Source of the DNA: Acidimicrobiales bacterium
Lineage (GTDB): Bacteria > Actinomycetota > Acidimicrobiia > Acidimicrobiales > Acidimicrobilacustridaceae
Length of the DNA stretch: 64,000 nucleotides
Assembly: GCA_018401565.1 (NCBI GenBank)
Contig: JAGYKS010000035.1
Span: 1-64,000 of the forward strand
Direction: 5' to 3'
The stretch's first letter is position 1; each line of letters opens with the position of its first letter. The notes below the pieces were generated by a model, which saw nothing but the letters and a program-made list of their open reading frames with translations, ran no database searches and was not told the origin of the DNA. The position numbers were made by a program, and so were the translations under genes. Positions 19,117 through 29,886 of the stretch are shown one piece after another.

Positions 19117-20054
19117 ATGAAGGTTGTCGTAACCGGTGCTGCGGGGTTTATTGGTTCCCATCTGTCTGAACGGTGCATCGCTGATGGGCACGAGGTGGTT
19201 GGAATCGATTGCCTTACTGACTACTACTCCGAGAGTGAAAAACGACGAAATCTGGACCCTTCGCTCGAATCAAAAACTTTGAGTTCCACAGAACAAACTT
19301 GGCCACCGATTCGCTGGAGGCGGTGCTTGAAGGCGCCGATATTGTTTTTCATCAGGCTGGCCAGCCGGGCGTGCGGGCGTCCTGGGGGTCAGGATTTGAT
19401 CCCTATCTAAGCGACAACATTCATGCGACCCAGCGGTTACTGGAACACTTTCGTGAGCGACCGTTGCTCAAATTCGTATATGCGTCCTCGTCCTCGGTAT
19501 ACGGCAATGCGGAGGGTTGGCCCACGGCGGAGACTGCACTGCCCAAACCACGTAGTCCTTATGGCGTGAGCAAACTTGCAGCTGAGCATCTGTGCGGTTT
19601 GTATGCAGCCAATTTTGGCGTCCCAACGGTATCGCTTCGCTACTTCACGGTATTTGGACCTCGTCAACGCCCTGACATGGCCATGCACCGACTGTTCAAA
19701 TCGGTGCTCCAAGGCACGCCGTTCAACTTGTATGGCGATGGTTCGAAGGTGAGGGACTTCACCTACGTTTCCGATGTGGTTGCGGCCAACCTCTGTGCCG
19801 CAATGGCTGATGTGACTCCAGGCGTCGTCATGAACATTGCTGGTGGATCAGGATGCTCCATGGCTGAACTGATTGAAATAGTCGCTGATCTGGCTGGCGG
19901 CCGTCCCGTGATTGACCAAGCTCCCGACGCAGACGGTGATGTCGAGCGCACCGGAGGTGATACGAGTCTTGCTCAAACTCTGCTGGGATGGCAGCCGAGG
20001 ATTGACCTGCGAACCGGTCTCAGCAGGCAACTTGACTGGGTGGCCAACGCCTGA
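19117..20054 (+). CDS. NAD-dependent sugar-nucleotide epimerase (UDP-glucuronate/UDP-glucose 4-epimerase type; frameshifted)
   Basis: Extended [23 protein letters not shown] is the NAD motif, followed by GIDCLTDYYSESEKRRNL, which is typical of UDP-glucuronate/UDP-glucose epimerases. After an indel near 19260 the frame resumes with IVFHQAGQPGVRASWGSGFD, YASSSSVYGN, PYGVSKLAAEHLC with the Tyr-Lys pair, and RYFTVFGPRQRPDMAMH. About 312 residues in total. Base composition is lower in GC than the flanks, and with the following GT it forms a two-gene insert. The likely role is to supply a 4-epimerised sugar nucleotide to that GT. Which sugar is uncertain. Confidence 0.75.
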
Positions 20055-20256
20055 CGTCGGGGTCCATCTCACAAAGGGTCAGCAGGGGCTGACTGTGCGT
20101 ACGGTTCACATGCTTGCTCCACTCGTATACCTTTTCCACGAGAGTTCGTCGATGATCCACCCTCGGATTGGGGCCGTATTCAGCTCCACTTGATCGATCC
20201 AAACTTATTGCCGGACAGTCGAATTCTGAACTCCCCAGAGACCACGAGGGACCAAG

Positions 20257-21379
20257 TTGCACCTAGCCCATCTGGTAACCGTTCCAGTAAGCGCCCACCT
20301 GCTATTGGGGGTTGAGCTGGACTATTTGGTGTCCAAGGGGCATCGAGTCAGCGTCATCACCGGACCAGGCCACAGGATGGACCAACTGGTCAATGCCCAC
20401 CCTGAAGTTGAGGTGGTCGTTATTCCGGCACTCACACGCCGGATGGATCTAGTAAGCGACTTGCATGCTTCACGGCAGCTATTTGCCTGCCTTCGCAGGA
20501 TACGTCCTGATGTTCTGCACACCCATATGCCCAAAACGGGTTGGATCGGACGGATTGTTGGTCGTGTTGCCGGGGTGCCCTGCGTGGTCAACACCTGCCA
20601 CGGACTCTACGCACGGCAACCGTCGAGTCGCATGGGGCGATTCATTGCGATGGTGGTCGAGTGGCTCAGCGAGTCATTCGCCCATCACAACCTGTTCCAA
20701 AATCATGATGATCTTGCCAGCATGCATCGGTGGGCTCCTTGGCGAGATCACACATACATCGGAAACGGCATCGACCCCTCCAAATTCCTGCCTGAGGCTG
20801 TGGACAAGCAGCAGGCGAGGCAGGACCTTGGCCTCAGCGAGGATGCTTTGATCGTTGGGTCCGTTGGCCGACTCATCGAGCACAAAGGGGTCCGAGAATT
20901 CGCTCTGGCTGCTAACCGGCTGTCCGGACAAGCTGACTTTGTATGGGTTGGTCCTCGAGGAACCCGACAAGGCAACAGCTTCGGAGCCACCCGATGGTGG
21001 GGTCATCTACCTCGGCGAGCAAACCAACATGCCGCAGGTATACGCGGCGATGGACGTGTTCGTGCTGGCGTCGTACATGGAGGGCGTGCCCCGGTCAGCG
21101 ATGGAGGCGGCAGCCACGGGCCTCCCCCTCGTTCTCACTGACATCCCGGGCTCTCGAGACCTCGGCCACCACGGCACGGAGTTGCTGCTCGTTCCCGCTC
21201 GAGATGCTTCAGCGTTGACCCAAGCGATCGAGTCGCTCATCACCGATGCCTCACTGAGGGATCGACTGGGATCGAATGGCCGACAGCGCATCATCGAACG
21301 GCATGACCAGCGCCAGATCGCTCAGGCGCTGCTCAAGCTCTACGAAGACTGCCAAGCGGGAAAGAGGAGTGTGCGTTGA
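20257..21379 (+). CDS. GT4 glycosyltransferase in the lower-GC insert (frameshifted)
   Basis: GT-B glycosyltransferase. The frame opens with TTG 20257 (LHLAHLVTVPVSAHLLL), which has a GAGGGA Shine-Dalgarno-like stretch just upstream; no ATG or GTG fits the first strand. Further segments are VLHTHMPKTGWIGRIVGRV, NTCHGLYARQPSSRMGRF, GSVGRLIEHKGVREFA and, after an indel near 20950, GVIYLGEQTNMPQVYAAMDV and EGVPRSAMEAAATGLPLVLT. This is the NAD-epimerase-associated class of GT4 common in O-antigen clusters. About 374 residues. The 200 bp upstream (20055-20256) contains nothing recognisable. Confidence 0.75.
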
Positions 21380-21589
21380 CAGGTCCAGTTGATCCATCTT
21401 GCGGTCGTGCACGTGCGGCGTGAAGGTGTACTCGTCCAGGTCGCTGGCCGCCTTCGCCTCCGTCGACGAAGCACCGACCAATGGTTCGTGAACAGGTCCG
21501 CACTGCAGTGCCCGTGCGTGAATTTGTCTCGTGGTTCAAGGTGAGCGGGTCAGGTTCCAATGGCGGGAAAGCTCAGGACAGCGGATCCC

Positions 21590-21890
21590 GGGCACCGAGG
21601 TGCAGCGCACCGTGGAGGCTGCCGGGGCCGGTGTGGCCGTACCCCCGACGGCCCCGAGGTGTTCACAGCGGCCGTCGAGTCGCTGGTGGACGATCCTGAC
21701 TGTCGACGTGCCATGGGCGCTGCCGGGCGGAGCTTCGTGAGAGGTGGGCGTCACTCGAGGCGGTGGCGTTGGCCTATGAGCAGCTGTTTGACAGGCTCAT
21801 CGCCGAGCGTTCCCGGTACCCGGTGGGCACCCGCCGGCCTGGAGCCCGGCACCGGGTCGTCGCCCCGGCTGCGGGCAGCCGCCCTCCGGC
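21590..21890 (+). pseudogene. Remnant copy of a GT4 3' end
   Basis: From RIPGTEVQRTVEAAGAG through AGRSF, EAVALAYEQLFDRLIAERSR and YPVG this matches the last ~85 residues of the GT at 17353-18666. The nucleotides are about four-fifths identical by eye. Two small indels break the frame, and everything upstream of the GTEVQR segment is missing. The adjoining 21380-21588 is unrecognised; a minus-strand reading there, DLDEYTFTPHVHDRKMDQLD, looks protein-like but was not identified. The remnant probably marks the far edge of a cassette insertion or replacement. Confidence 0.65.
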
Positions 21891-21960
21891 AATGTCCTCG
21901 AACCGCAGGGGGTTGCGGGCAAGCGGCCCCGGGCAATGGTGTCGCCGTCCCCGCTGCGGG

Positions 21961-21966
21961 TAGGCT
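21961..21966 (+). promoter_or_regulatory. -10 box TAGGCT, 11 nt before a start
   Basis: TAGGCT precedes the ATG at 21978 by 11 nt, slightly longer than the 6-8 nt seen elsewhere, so the transcript would have a leader of a few bases. Confidence 0.35.
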
Positions 21967-21977
21967 CTCGGTTTCCT

Positions 21978-22637
21978 ATGGGCAAGGCATCGTCAGCAAA
22001 AAAGGTGGCTCGCGTCGCTCGCTCCAGTTCGATGAGCGGCGGCGGCGGGCGTGACCGGATCAAACTCGGATTCTCGGCCGTCATCATTGCGGTAATGCTG
22101 CTGGGTGTGCTTTTGGTGGGGTGGTCGCGTGCGTCACGTGACACCGGACCAGCCGGTCCCGATGGCAGTGACGTCTGGACTGCCACCTACGGCATCTACC
22201 TGTGTGACGGCTTCGCCCCCGGGCTGGGTGGCGAGCTCAGCACATCCCCACTCAACGAGGACGGCCCCGACGGGCGTTCTTCACTCGGCACCTGGGGCGC
22301 CACCGCCGACTTCGGGTTCACCACCGACACCATCACCCTCCCCGACGGCACCGTGCTGTCCAACGGCTTCGACTGCAACGGCACCCCGGGCGAGGTGTCT
22401 GTCACCACCTGGGCGCCGGGCGCAGCCGCCGATGCTGGCCTGACCCGCACCTCGAGCTTCGACATCGTGCGATTCAACGAAACCGGTGAGCTGTTCACCT
22501 TCGCCGTGGCCCCGGCCGGAACCACCATCCCGCAGCCGGCCGCCACCCCCGAGACCACCATCTCGCTGGGATCAGCAGTGGACCCGCCTGCTGGTGATGC
22601 GCCCGCCGACGAGCCCACGGCCACCACGGCCCCCTGA
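21978..22637 (+). CDS. Hypothetical membrane-anchored extracytoplasmic protein
   Basis: 219 residues in an intact frame. A basic N-terminus (MGKASSAKKVARVARSSSMS) leads into one TM segment, LGFSAVIIAVMLLGVLLVGW (~28-47), and then an acidic exported part with TATYGIYLCDGFAPGLG and GFDCNGTPGEVSVTTW. The tail is rich in Pro, Thr and Ala, as in wall-spanning linkers. Two cysteines in the exported part could pair. No enzyme motif is seen. It lies immediately upstream of the guanylyltransferase gene (3 bp between stop and GTG). I cannot assign a function. Confidence 0.75.
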   Translation: MGKASSAKKVARVARSSSMSGGGGRDRIKLGFSAVIIAVMLLGVLLVGWSRASRDTGPAGPDGSDVWTATYGIYLCDGFAPGLGGELSTSPLNEDGPDGRSSLGTWGATADFGFTTDTITLPDGTVLSNGFDCNGTPGEVSVTTWAPGAAADAGLTRTSSFDIVRFNETGELFTFAVAPAGTTIPQPAATPETTISLGSAVDPPAGDAPADEPTATTAP

Positions 22638-22640
22638 ACC

Positions 22641-23644
22641 GTGCGGGCAATCATCCTGGTTGGCGGGTTCGGTACCCGCCTGCGTCCCCTCACGCTGTCC
22701 ACCCCCAAGCAGATGCTTGCGGTGGTGCACCGTCCCATGATCGAGCGCGTCATCGAGTCACTGGCCGTCCACGGCATCGATGAGGTGGTGCTGTCGCTGG
22801 GCTACCGCCCCGACGCGTTCCTGGACCGTTACCCCGACGACCAGTGCGCCGGTGTGCGCATGTTGTACGCCGTCGAGCCCGAGCCGCTCGACACCGCTGG
22901 GGCCATCGCCTTTGCCGCCGCCGAGGCAGGTGTGCGGGGCACGTTTGTGGTTGTCAATGGTGACGTGCTCACCGACATGGACCTGACCGACCTGATCGCA
23001 GGTCACCGAGCCACCGGTGCCGAAGCCACCATCTCACTGACCGCCGTTGATGACCCGTCCAGGTTCGGCGTGGTGCCCATCGACGATGCGGGCCGGGTGG
23101 AGGCCTTTGTGGAAAAGCCTCCGGTTGGCGAGGCGCCCACCAACTGGATCAACGCCGGCACCTACGTGTGCGAGTCCGCCATGCTCGACCGGATTCCGCC
23201 CGGTCGTCCGGTGTCGATCGAGCGCGAGGTGTTCCCGGCCATGGTCGCCGATGGTGTGCTCTACGCCCGTCAGTCGGCGGCCTACTGGGTCGATGCTGGC
23301 ACCCCGGGCACGTACCTGTCGGCCCAGCTCGACATCGTCGACGGCCGCCGGGGCAACCCCGAGGATCCGGTGGCCCCCGACGCCAAAATCGACGCTTCGG
23401 CCACCGTGGACCACAGCGTGCTGATGAGCCGGGTGGTGGTGGCTGCCGGTGCAGTGGTGCGTGACAGCGTGCTGCTGCCGGGGTCGTCGGTGGCAGCCGG
23501 AGCCGCGTCGAGGGCTCGGTGCTGGGAGCGGGAGCCGTTGTGGGCCCCGGGGCAGTGGTGACCGGTCTCAGCGTGGTCGGTGACGATGCCGAGGTGCCGG
23601 CGGGATCCACCCTCGACGGCGTGCGCCTACCCGACGGCAGCTGA
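22641..23644 (+). CDS. Mannose-1-phosphate guanylyltransferase-like nucleotidyltransferase (frameshifted near end)
   Basis: NDP-sugar pyrophosphorylase. The N-terminus, ILVGGFGTRLRPLTLSTPKQ, is the nucleotide-binding signature with the activating Lys. FVVVNGDVLTDMDL holds the metal-binding Asp, and NWINAGTYVCESAML and FVEKPPVGE bind sugar phosphate. A left-handed beta-helix tail follows (VDHSVLMSRVVVAAGAVVRD); an indel near 23500 is followed by a continuation through VLGAGAVVGPGAVVTG to 23644. This layout fits actinobacterial GDP-mannose pyrophosphorylases. The GDP-mannose-using enzymes in the window (Gmd, Rmd, Fcl) support that. Glucose-1-phosphate thymidylyl- or uridylyltransferase is the alternative. 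Its last ~18 bp overlap the convergent GT2 gene. Confidence 0.75.
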
Positions 23645-24592
23645 GCGATCCCGGGCAATCGGCGGGATCATCCGCCGACGGGCCTGATGGCTGTAGAAGC
23701 TCTCAGCCACGGCCACGGCCACCACGCGTGGCCGCCACTCGTGGCGTATCAGCACGACATACCCGCCCACAATGATCGGACGGGAGAACATCCTCCACCT
23801 GCTCGGTCGCTCGAGTCGCTGTTCCCTGATCTGCAGCGCGGTGGTGGTGTCGATGTGGGCACGCTGGCGTCGGATGAATGCAGCGGTGGTAACTCTCGGG
23901 GTGTAGGTCATCAACGCCTTGGGGGCCTCACCGATCGAGAAACCGGCTCGCCATAGCCGCACCCCCAAGTCGGTGTCCTCACCCCCGGCCGTGCCCGGCA
24001 GGTTCGGTTCGAACCCACCCACGGCGTCAAACGCAGCCCGACGACAACCCATGGTGGCGGTGATGGCATAGGGGATCGGGCCGAAGGGCAGCAGGCACCT
24101 GCCGTCCATGGATCGGTAGGCCGAGCGATATATCCAGGTGGGCACGTGTGAGCGGTCGACCATGATCGTCCCTCCCGCCACGTCGAGGTTTTGTGCAGCC
24201 ATGGCATCGGTCATTTCGGCGACCCATCGGTGGTCGACAACGTCGTCGGCGTCGCAGAACAACAACGTGTCACCGTGGGTGTGGGCCACAGCCACGTTGC
24301 GGGCATACCCCGCCGATGCCTCATCGGGCGCGTCCACGATGATCAGGTCCAGCTGGCCGGTGAACTGTTTGGCAATCTCGCCACTGCGATCGGTGCAGCG
24401 ATTGAGCGCCACCACCACTTCGAATTCCCCGGCGTCGGTCTGGTTGGCCAGGGCCTGGAGCTGGTGGCCCAGAGTGTCCTCAGCGTTGTGGACGGCGATG
24501 ACCACACTCGCCAATCCTGCGGCGGTGGCGCGATCAGCAGGGTTCTCGGGCACCTCAGTGTTGGGATCATTGGGTAGCAGGGGTTTCGTCAC
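23627..24592 (-). CDS. GT2 family glycosyltransferase
   Basis: Intact 321-residue GT-A enzyme. ASVVIAVHNAEDTLGHQLQA is the first nucleotide-binding strand, VVVALNRCTDRSGEIAK follows, and LLFCDADDVVDHRWVAEM holds the DxD that binds the metal-UDP/GDP donor. GGEDTDLGVRLWRAGFS is the ED motif near the catalytic base. The C-terminal ~80 residues (FSRPIIVGGYVVLIRHEWRP) may form a short membrane-associated helix. It is closely similar to the next gene upstream (24674-25735), so this is a tandem duplication. Transcription converges on the guanylyltransferase gene. Confidence 0.85.
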   Translation of the reverse strand: MTKPLLPNDPNTEVPENPADRATAAGLASVVIAVHNAEDTLGHQLQALANQTDAGEFEVVVALNRCTDRSGEIAKQFTGQLDLIIVDAPDEASAGYARNVAVAHTHGDTLLFCDADDVVDHRWVAEMTDAMAAQNLDVAGGTIMVDRSHVPTWIYRSAYRSMDGRCLLPFGPIPYAITATMGCRRAAFDAVGGFEPNLPGTAGGEDTDLGVRLWRAGFSIGEAPKALMTYTPRVTTAAFIRRQRAHIDTTTALQIREQRLERPSRWRMFSRPIIVGGYVVLIRHEWRPRVVAVAVAESFYSHQARRRMIPPIARDRSAAVG

Positions 24593-24673
24593 AGAAGTAT
24601 TCCAAGGTGTGCGTCAGATGAGTCTTGCGCCCGCCGGGATTCTACAAGTCGGTGGAGGGGCTGAGCGACGGGA

Positions 24674-25735
24674 TCACTCGGTGCTGAGCGATCCTGTCGC
24701 TGCGGTCGGAGCGATGAGCCGCCTTCGGGTGCGATGGGCCCAGAAGTTCTTTGCCATCGCCATGGCCACCAACCGCAGGCGCCACTCACGCCCCACGAAG
24801 ACTGCACAGACGCCCACGGCGATCGGGCGGCTGATCATTTTCCACAGGCTTGACCGCACCCCGCCGTGCTCCCGGATGGCCAGGGCCGTGAAAGCCGTGG
24901 TTTCGGATTGCGCTGGCGTCGGATGAACGCCCTGGCGGTGGTTCTTGGGGAGTAGTGGAGCAACGGGACGTGTGGGCGCTGCACCGAGCAGCCGGCCTGC
25001 CAAAGTCGAATCCCGAAGTCGGTGTCCTCTCCACCCCCGGCCGTGCCTGGAAGCTTCGGTGTGAGCCCACCCACGGCCTCAAACGCAGCCCGGCGTATTC
25101 CCATGGCACCACCACCGGCGTACGGGATCTGTCCGAACATGGCCAGACACTTGCCATCGACCCACTGGTAGCTGGTGCGGTAGATCCACATGGGAATCTG
25201 TGAGCGGTCCACCACGAGTTTCCCGCCCACCACATCGACGTTCTGTGCAGCCATGGCGTCAGTCATCTCGGCGACCCATCGGTGGTCAACGACGTCATCA
25301 GCGTCGCAGAACAACAGCGTGTCACCACGGGAGTTGGCCACGCCCACGTTTCGTGCGTAACCGCCGCATGAAGCCCAAAGGTTCGGGCTGCGCATCGACA
25401 ATGACCAGAGCTAGCCTCTCAGCGAAGCCTTCGGCCACCTGCCGACTGCGATCGGTGCAGCGATTCAACGCCACCACCACCTCAAAGTCGCCGGCACCGG
25501 TCTGGTCGGCCAGGGCCTGCAGCTGGCGGCCCAGGGTGTCCTCAGCGTTGTACACGGCGATAACCACACTCACCATGTCGTGTGCAGCGGTGGCACCGCA
25601 TTGATCCGCAGGGATCTTGGGTGCTGGATCGGTGAACAAACGCAGTTCCGGTTCGGCAAAGGCTGCTGGCCAAAAGCCACGAGTAGCCCCGGTTACAACG
25701 GGGCAACAGCCGTTGCGAGGGTTACCTGCTCGCAC
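24674..25735 (-). CDS. GT2 family glycosyltransferase, paralogue of the neighbour (frameshifted)
   Basis: Same family and very similar sequence as 23627-24592: VSVVIAVYNAEDTLGRQLQA, VVVALNRCTDRSRQVA, LLFCDADDVVDHRWVAEM, MGIRRAAFEAVGG and GGEDTDFGIRLWQAG. Indels are inferred near 25370 and 24925; the C-terminus SRPIAVGVCAVFVGREWR resumes after the second. A few substitutions in the acceptor region (GGGAMGIRR instead of TATMGCRR) could mean a different acceptor. The start is uncertain; homology to the paralogue begins around residue 50 of the longest frame. The plus-strand epimerase gene is divergent. Confidence 0.75.
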
Positions 25736-25774
25736 CCAGTTCCCATGCCGGCTTCAGCATGTGCACCTCAGGGG

Positions 25775-26748
<974 letters not shown>

Positions 26749-26749
<1 letters not shown>

Positions 26750-27902
26750 TGGCGAGCTACCAGCCCCACCCGGGGTCACCGTGGGTGGCCGAAGCGGTGG
26801 CACGGGTGATGGCCTTCGACCGCACCGCCATCCCCATCGAGCCCCTGCCGGCTCCCAGCGGGGCGACCACGTGGGCTGATGTGCTTGACGCCATGGCCAT
26901 GCATCGGGTGGTGGAGGTGGTGTTCCCCACGCCAAGGCATTGGGTATGGATGGTGATTCGGTGGCCGTCATGTACGGCATGCGCCATCAGCTGGTGGCAG
27001 CCGGGCTGAAGCTGGAACTGGACACCAATGCCGTGTCGGGATTGCTGCAGTCTGCCGGCGTATCGACCATCTCATCGTCAAGGGTGTGGCGCTGGCGGCG
27101 CTGATGGGCCTGGCCCCGTCGGGCCGTGGTGCCGGCGACGTGGACGTGTGGGTTCGCCCTGCTGACGTGGAACGCACCGAACAGGTGCTGCATGCCAATG
27201 GTTGGGGTCGGCAGAATCCGACGCTGCCGCAACCCGCTGACGGCTGGCGGTGGCGACTGATGCTTTCTGTTGGCAACGAACTGCCTCAACTGGGTGCCGG
27301 GGTGAGTCATGTGGACCTGCATTGGCGCGTCACACCGTGGACCGGTGAGCACATCCCCAACTTCGACACCGCCTATGCCCGCTCGGTGCAGGTGCCGCCG
27401 CTTGATGATTCGGTGCGCACGATGTGTCCGTCTGATGCGCTGCGCCATGTGGCCCAGCATGCCCGCAAGGACGCCTGGGCCACCCTGCGTCATGTGGTGG
27501 ACGTTGTGCGCATGGCGGATGTGTGTGATCCCGCTGAGGTGGTGACGATGACTCGCACTGAACCCAATATCGCCCTGGCCATGACGGTGGCCGGTTACGT
27601 CACCACCATGGATATTCCCGGGTGGGAGGCCGATGCCCGTACCCGTCGGCTGGCCGACGAGGCCTGGCGGGGCTGTTTGGGGTTGCGCAACTCGGTGGCC
27701 CAGCGCAATGCCGCCACCGGCAGAGCAGGCGGTTGCCGTGCGGGCCCGTTACGAATGGTGGCTGGCGCGCTTCGTCACCGAGTTGGACCACCGCGTCATG
27801 GGCGGTCAAGCTGGTTGTGCCACTGAGGCGCTTGCAGCTGCCAGTTGGTCGTCCACATGTCGTTGCGGAAACGACAACGCCTCACTGACCGGGTCCCTTT
27901 AG
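26749..27902 (+). CDS. Nucleotidyltransferase-like family protein (NTP_transf_5 type; several frameshifts)
   Basis: The reconstructed protein has IDHLIVKGVALAALMG followed by GRGAGDVDVWVRPADVERTE. This is the KG and D-x-D core of the uncharacterised nucleotidyltransferase family PF14907, common in polysaccharide and lasso-peptide loci. Further on are VSHVDLHWRVTPWTGEHIPN and HVAQHARKDAWATLRHVVDV, also typical of the family. The N-terminal part (MASYQPHPGSPWVAEAVARV) and a middle piece MDGDSVAVMYGMRHQLVAAG lie in other frames. Indels are inferred near 26940, 27060 and 27720. The true activity of the family is not known. It is the last gene of the plus-strand run and overlaps the convergent GT2 gene by ~20 bp. 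Confidence 0.6.
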
Positions 27903-28944
27903 ACGGAGGAGTTTTCTCTCCCGATCAAGTTGGCGTTGTGATCTGCGCCATGACTTCCAGCCGGGCCCGGTGGCGATGATGGCATCGGCGAGGTACCGGC
28001 CAATGACCCGGTCAAAACGATGTGCGAGACCCGACGGGCTGGACCGCCGGATGACGCAGTGAGCGGCTCGGTGCCAGAGGCATCCATGCGAGTGAGCGGG
28101 CGTGCTCGGCGTATGCCCACGGTAGACGGTGAGTCGTGGGCTGGGCGATGCCCCATTTCGAGTTGAAGGCCGCCTGTGGAGCGGCGATTGAGTCGGGAGG
28201 ACCACCGACCCAGATGGCTAAGGCTGTGTCCATTGCCCGCAGTCCATGGCAGAACTCAACTGTGGCCGTGGCCTCGGGGACCAGCCAGATCGACCCTGCG
28301 TGTTCAGCGATGCGTAACGAAACGTCAAGGTGCTCACCCTGCGATCTCCTGATCGTGCCGCCGAACCCTCCGATGGCAAGCAGCTTTGTTCGGTCGAACA
28401 AAACACAGTGGAACTCAAGCTAATGCCACCGTTTCACTCTCTGCAAGTCTTTGGCCGCATCCAGAGGCTCATTCATGTGTCGGTGCCGCTCAATCAGTGA
28501 TCGGCCACGGGGACCCACGACGATTTCCAGTCCCCTCCGCTTTCGTGGATAGTGAGGTGAACGTCGGTGCCAAAACGCTGCAGTACGAGGGGCCGGGCGG
28601 CAGTGGCGTTGTGGTCGGCTGCGGTGCGCACCAGCAGCTCAAGCCAGCCAGTGCTCGGGAACCACGTCATTGTCCACGAACGCCACGTAGGGCGCTGACG
28701 CCTGCTCCAGGGCTAGCTGACGGGCTTCGTTGGGAATCAGATGGTGGCGTGGACCGATGAGCTCCAGTCGGCCCGGAGCTAACGCATGCAACCGGGAGAT
28801 CACTTTGGGAGGTGTGGCGCCAGGGGACAAGCGTGGATGCTCACGGCAGCGATCAACGGTTGCGATGACTGCCTGCAAGGTACGCAGGGTTGACGAATAG
28901 TGGTCACGGACCACGATCACCACCTCAACCCCCTCAGGGGTCAT
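27882..28944 (-). CDS. GT2-like glycosyltransferase (frameshifted)
   Basis: GT-A fold protein. MTPEGVEVVIVVRDHYSSTL opens the first strand, and PYVAFVDNDVVPEHWL carries a DND in place of the usual DxD. A second frame gives VLFDRTKLLAIGGF, HLDVSLRIAEHAGSIWLVPE and YAEHARSLAWM. The end, DRERKLLRLKGPGQ, is in a third frame. Indels fall around 28400-28640 and 28030-28060. Many GT2 enzymes with one large domain and a C-terminal helical tail look like this. The ATG at 28944 overlaps the inferred stop of the upstream GT2 as ATGA. Substrate unknown. Confidence 0.6.
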
Positions 28945-29886
28945 GGTGGCAGCCGTTCTGATGGGTGGCGTGGTCTGGCGGTGGCGAGCCCTGATGGCGG
29001 CGTGTCGATGCTGGCGCTGGTACCTCCATCGGCCGAGGGTCGCAGCGAAGCCATTGACCAGACGGAATCCCACTCACTGGGGATCCTGCTGTCGCTCCAC
29101 CACCAGTGCATGGCCCGCCATCTTCACAGGAAGAGTGACAAGCGACAGTGCCGAAACAGCTTGGTATGGCCCATAGCACGCGAATGCCAGAGCTTCACCG
29201 TTGTAGGAGTACTCGGTAGGTGCGGGCAATCAGGCCGCGAACAGTGGACGGAAGCCGGTAGCGGACGGTGGCGCTCCGGGGCCTCGCCGAAGGAAAATCC
29301 CTCCAGTGAGGCCCTGATGCCAAAATCGGCGTCTTCACTGCCTGCCCCCTCCAGGGCTTCGTCAAAGCCCCCCAACGCCTTGAAGGCATCGTGCCGACAG
29401 CCCATTGATGCCGTAATGGCGTACCGGTGGTCGCCATAGGCAGGCTGCAGTCCCCATCGAATGAGGGTCGAACGGTGTCAGCCAGCCATCTGGCCAGTGC
29501 GCTGGTGTCCACGGTTATTTGACCGCCCACCACATCAAATCCATCCAGGGCACAACGCCGATACATCTCTGCCACCCAGGTGCTCCCCACCACATCGTCG
29601 GCATCACAGAAAAGGATGTAGTCGGCATCGGTGTTGGCTGCCCCACGTTTCGCATATCCGGCGCTGGAACGCAACGGAGCGTCAACGACCCTGATGGAGA
29701 GGCCAGCGCCTCCCATCCGCAATGCCACTGCTTTGGTGTCGTCGGTGCATCTGTTGGTCACCACGGTCACATCAAAACCGGGGCATCGATTTGGTTATTG
29801 AGAGCGGTGAGCTGGTCGGCAAGGACGAGGCCAGCGTTGCGGGCTGGAATGATCACATTGACGGCAACCTTCTCGGCCGGGTCCAT
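28941..29886 (-). CDS. GT2 family glycosyltransferase (several frameshifts)
   Basis: Related to the pair at 23627-25735. The start at 29886 gives MDPAEKVAVNVIIPARNAGL. Then, in other frames, come VTVVTNRCTDDTKAVALRMG, YILFCDADDVVGSTWVAEMY with the DxD, MGCRHDAFKALGGFDEAL and GSEDADFGIRASLEGFSF. The tail (NGEALAFACYGPYQAVSALS and RLVNGFAATLGRWRYQRQHR) lies in another frame. Frame changes are near 29770, 29440, 29290, 29200 and 29075. The stop would overlap the next start as ATGA. Low GC stretches in this part may reflect either recent transfer or poor sequence. Confidence 0.6.

Noticed and set aside
18726..19178. 150-codon minus-strand gene in the gap before the epimerase
   Set aside because: Overlaps the epimerase start, has no motif and unusual Cys-rich end; probably chance.
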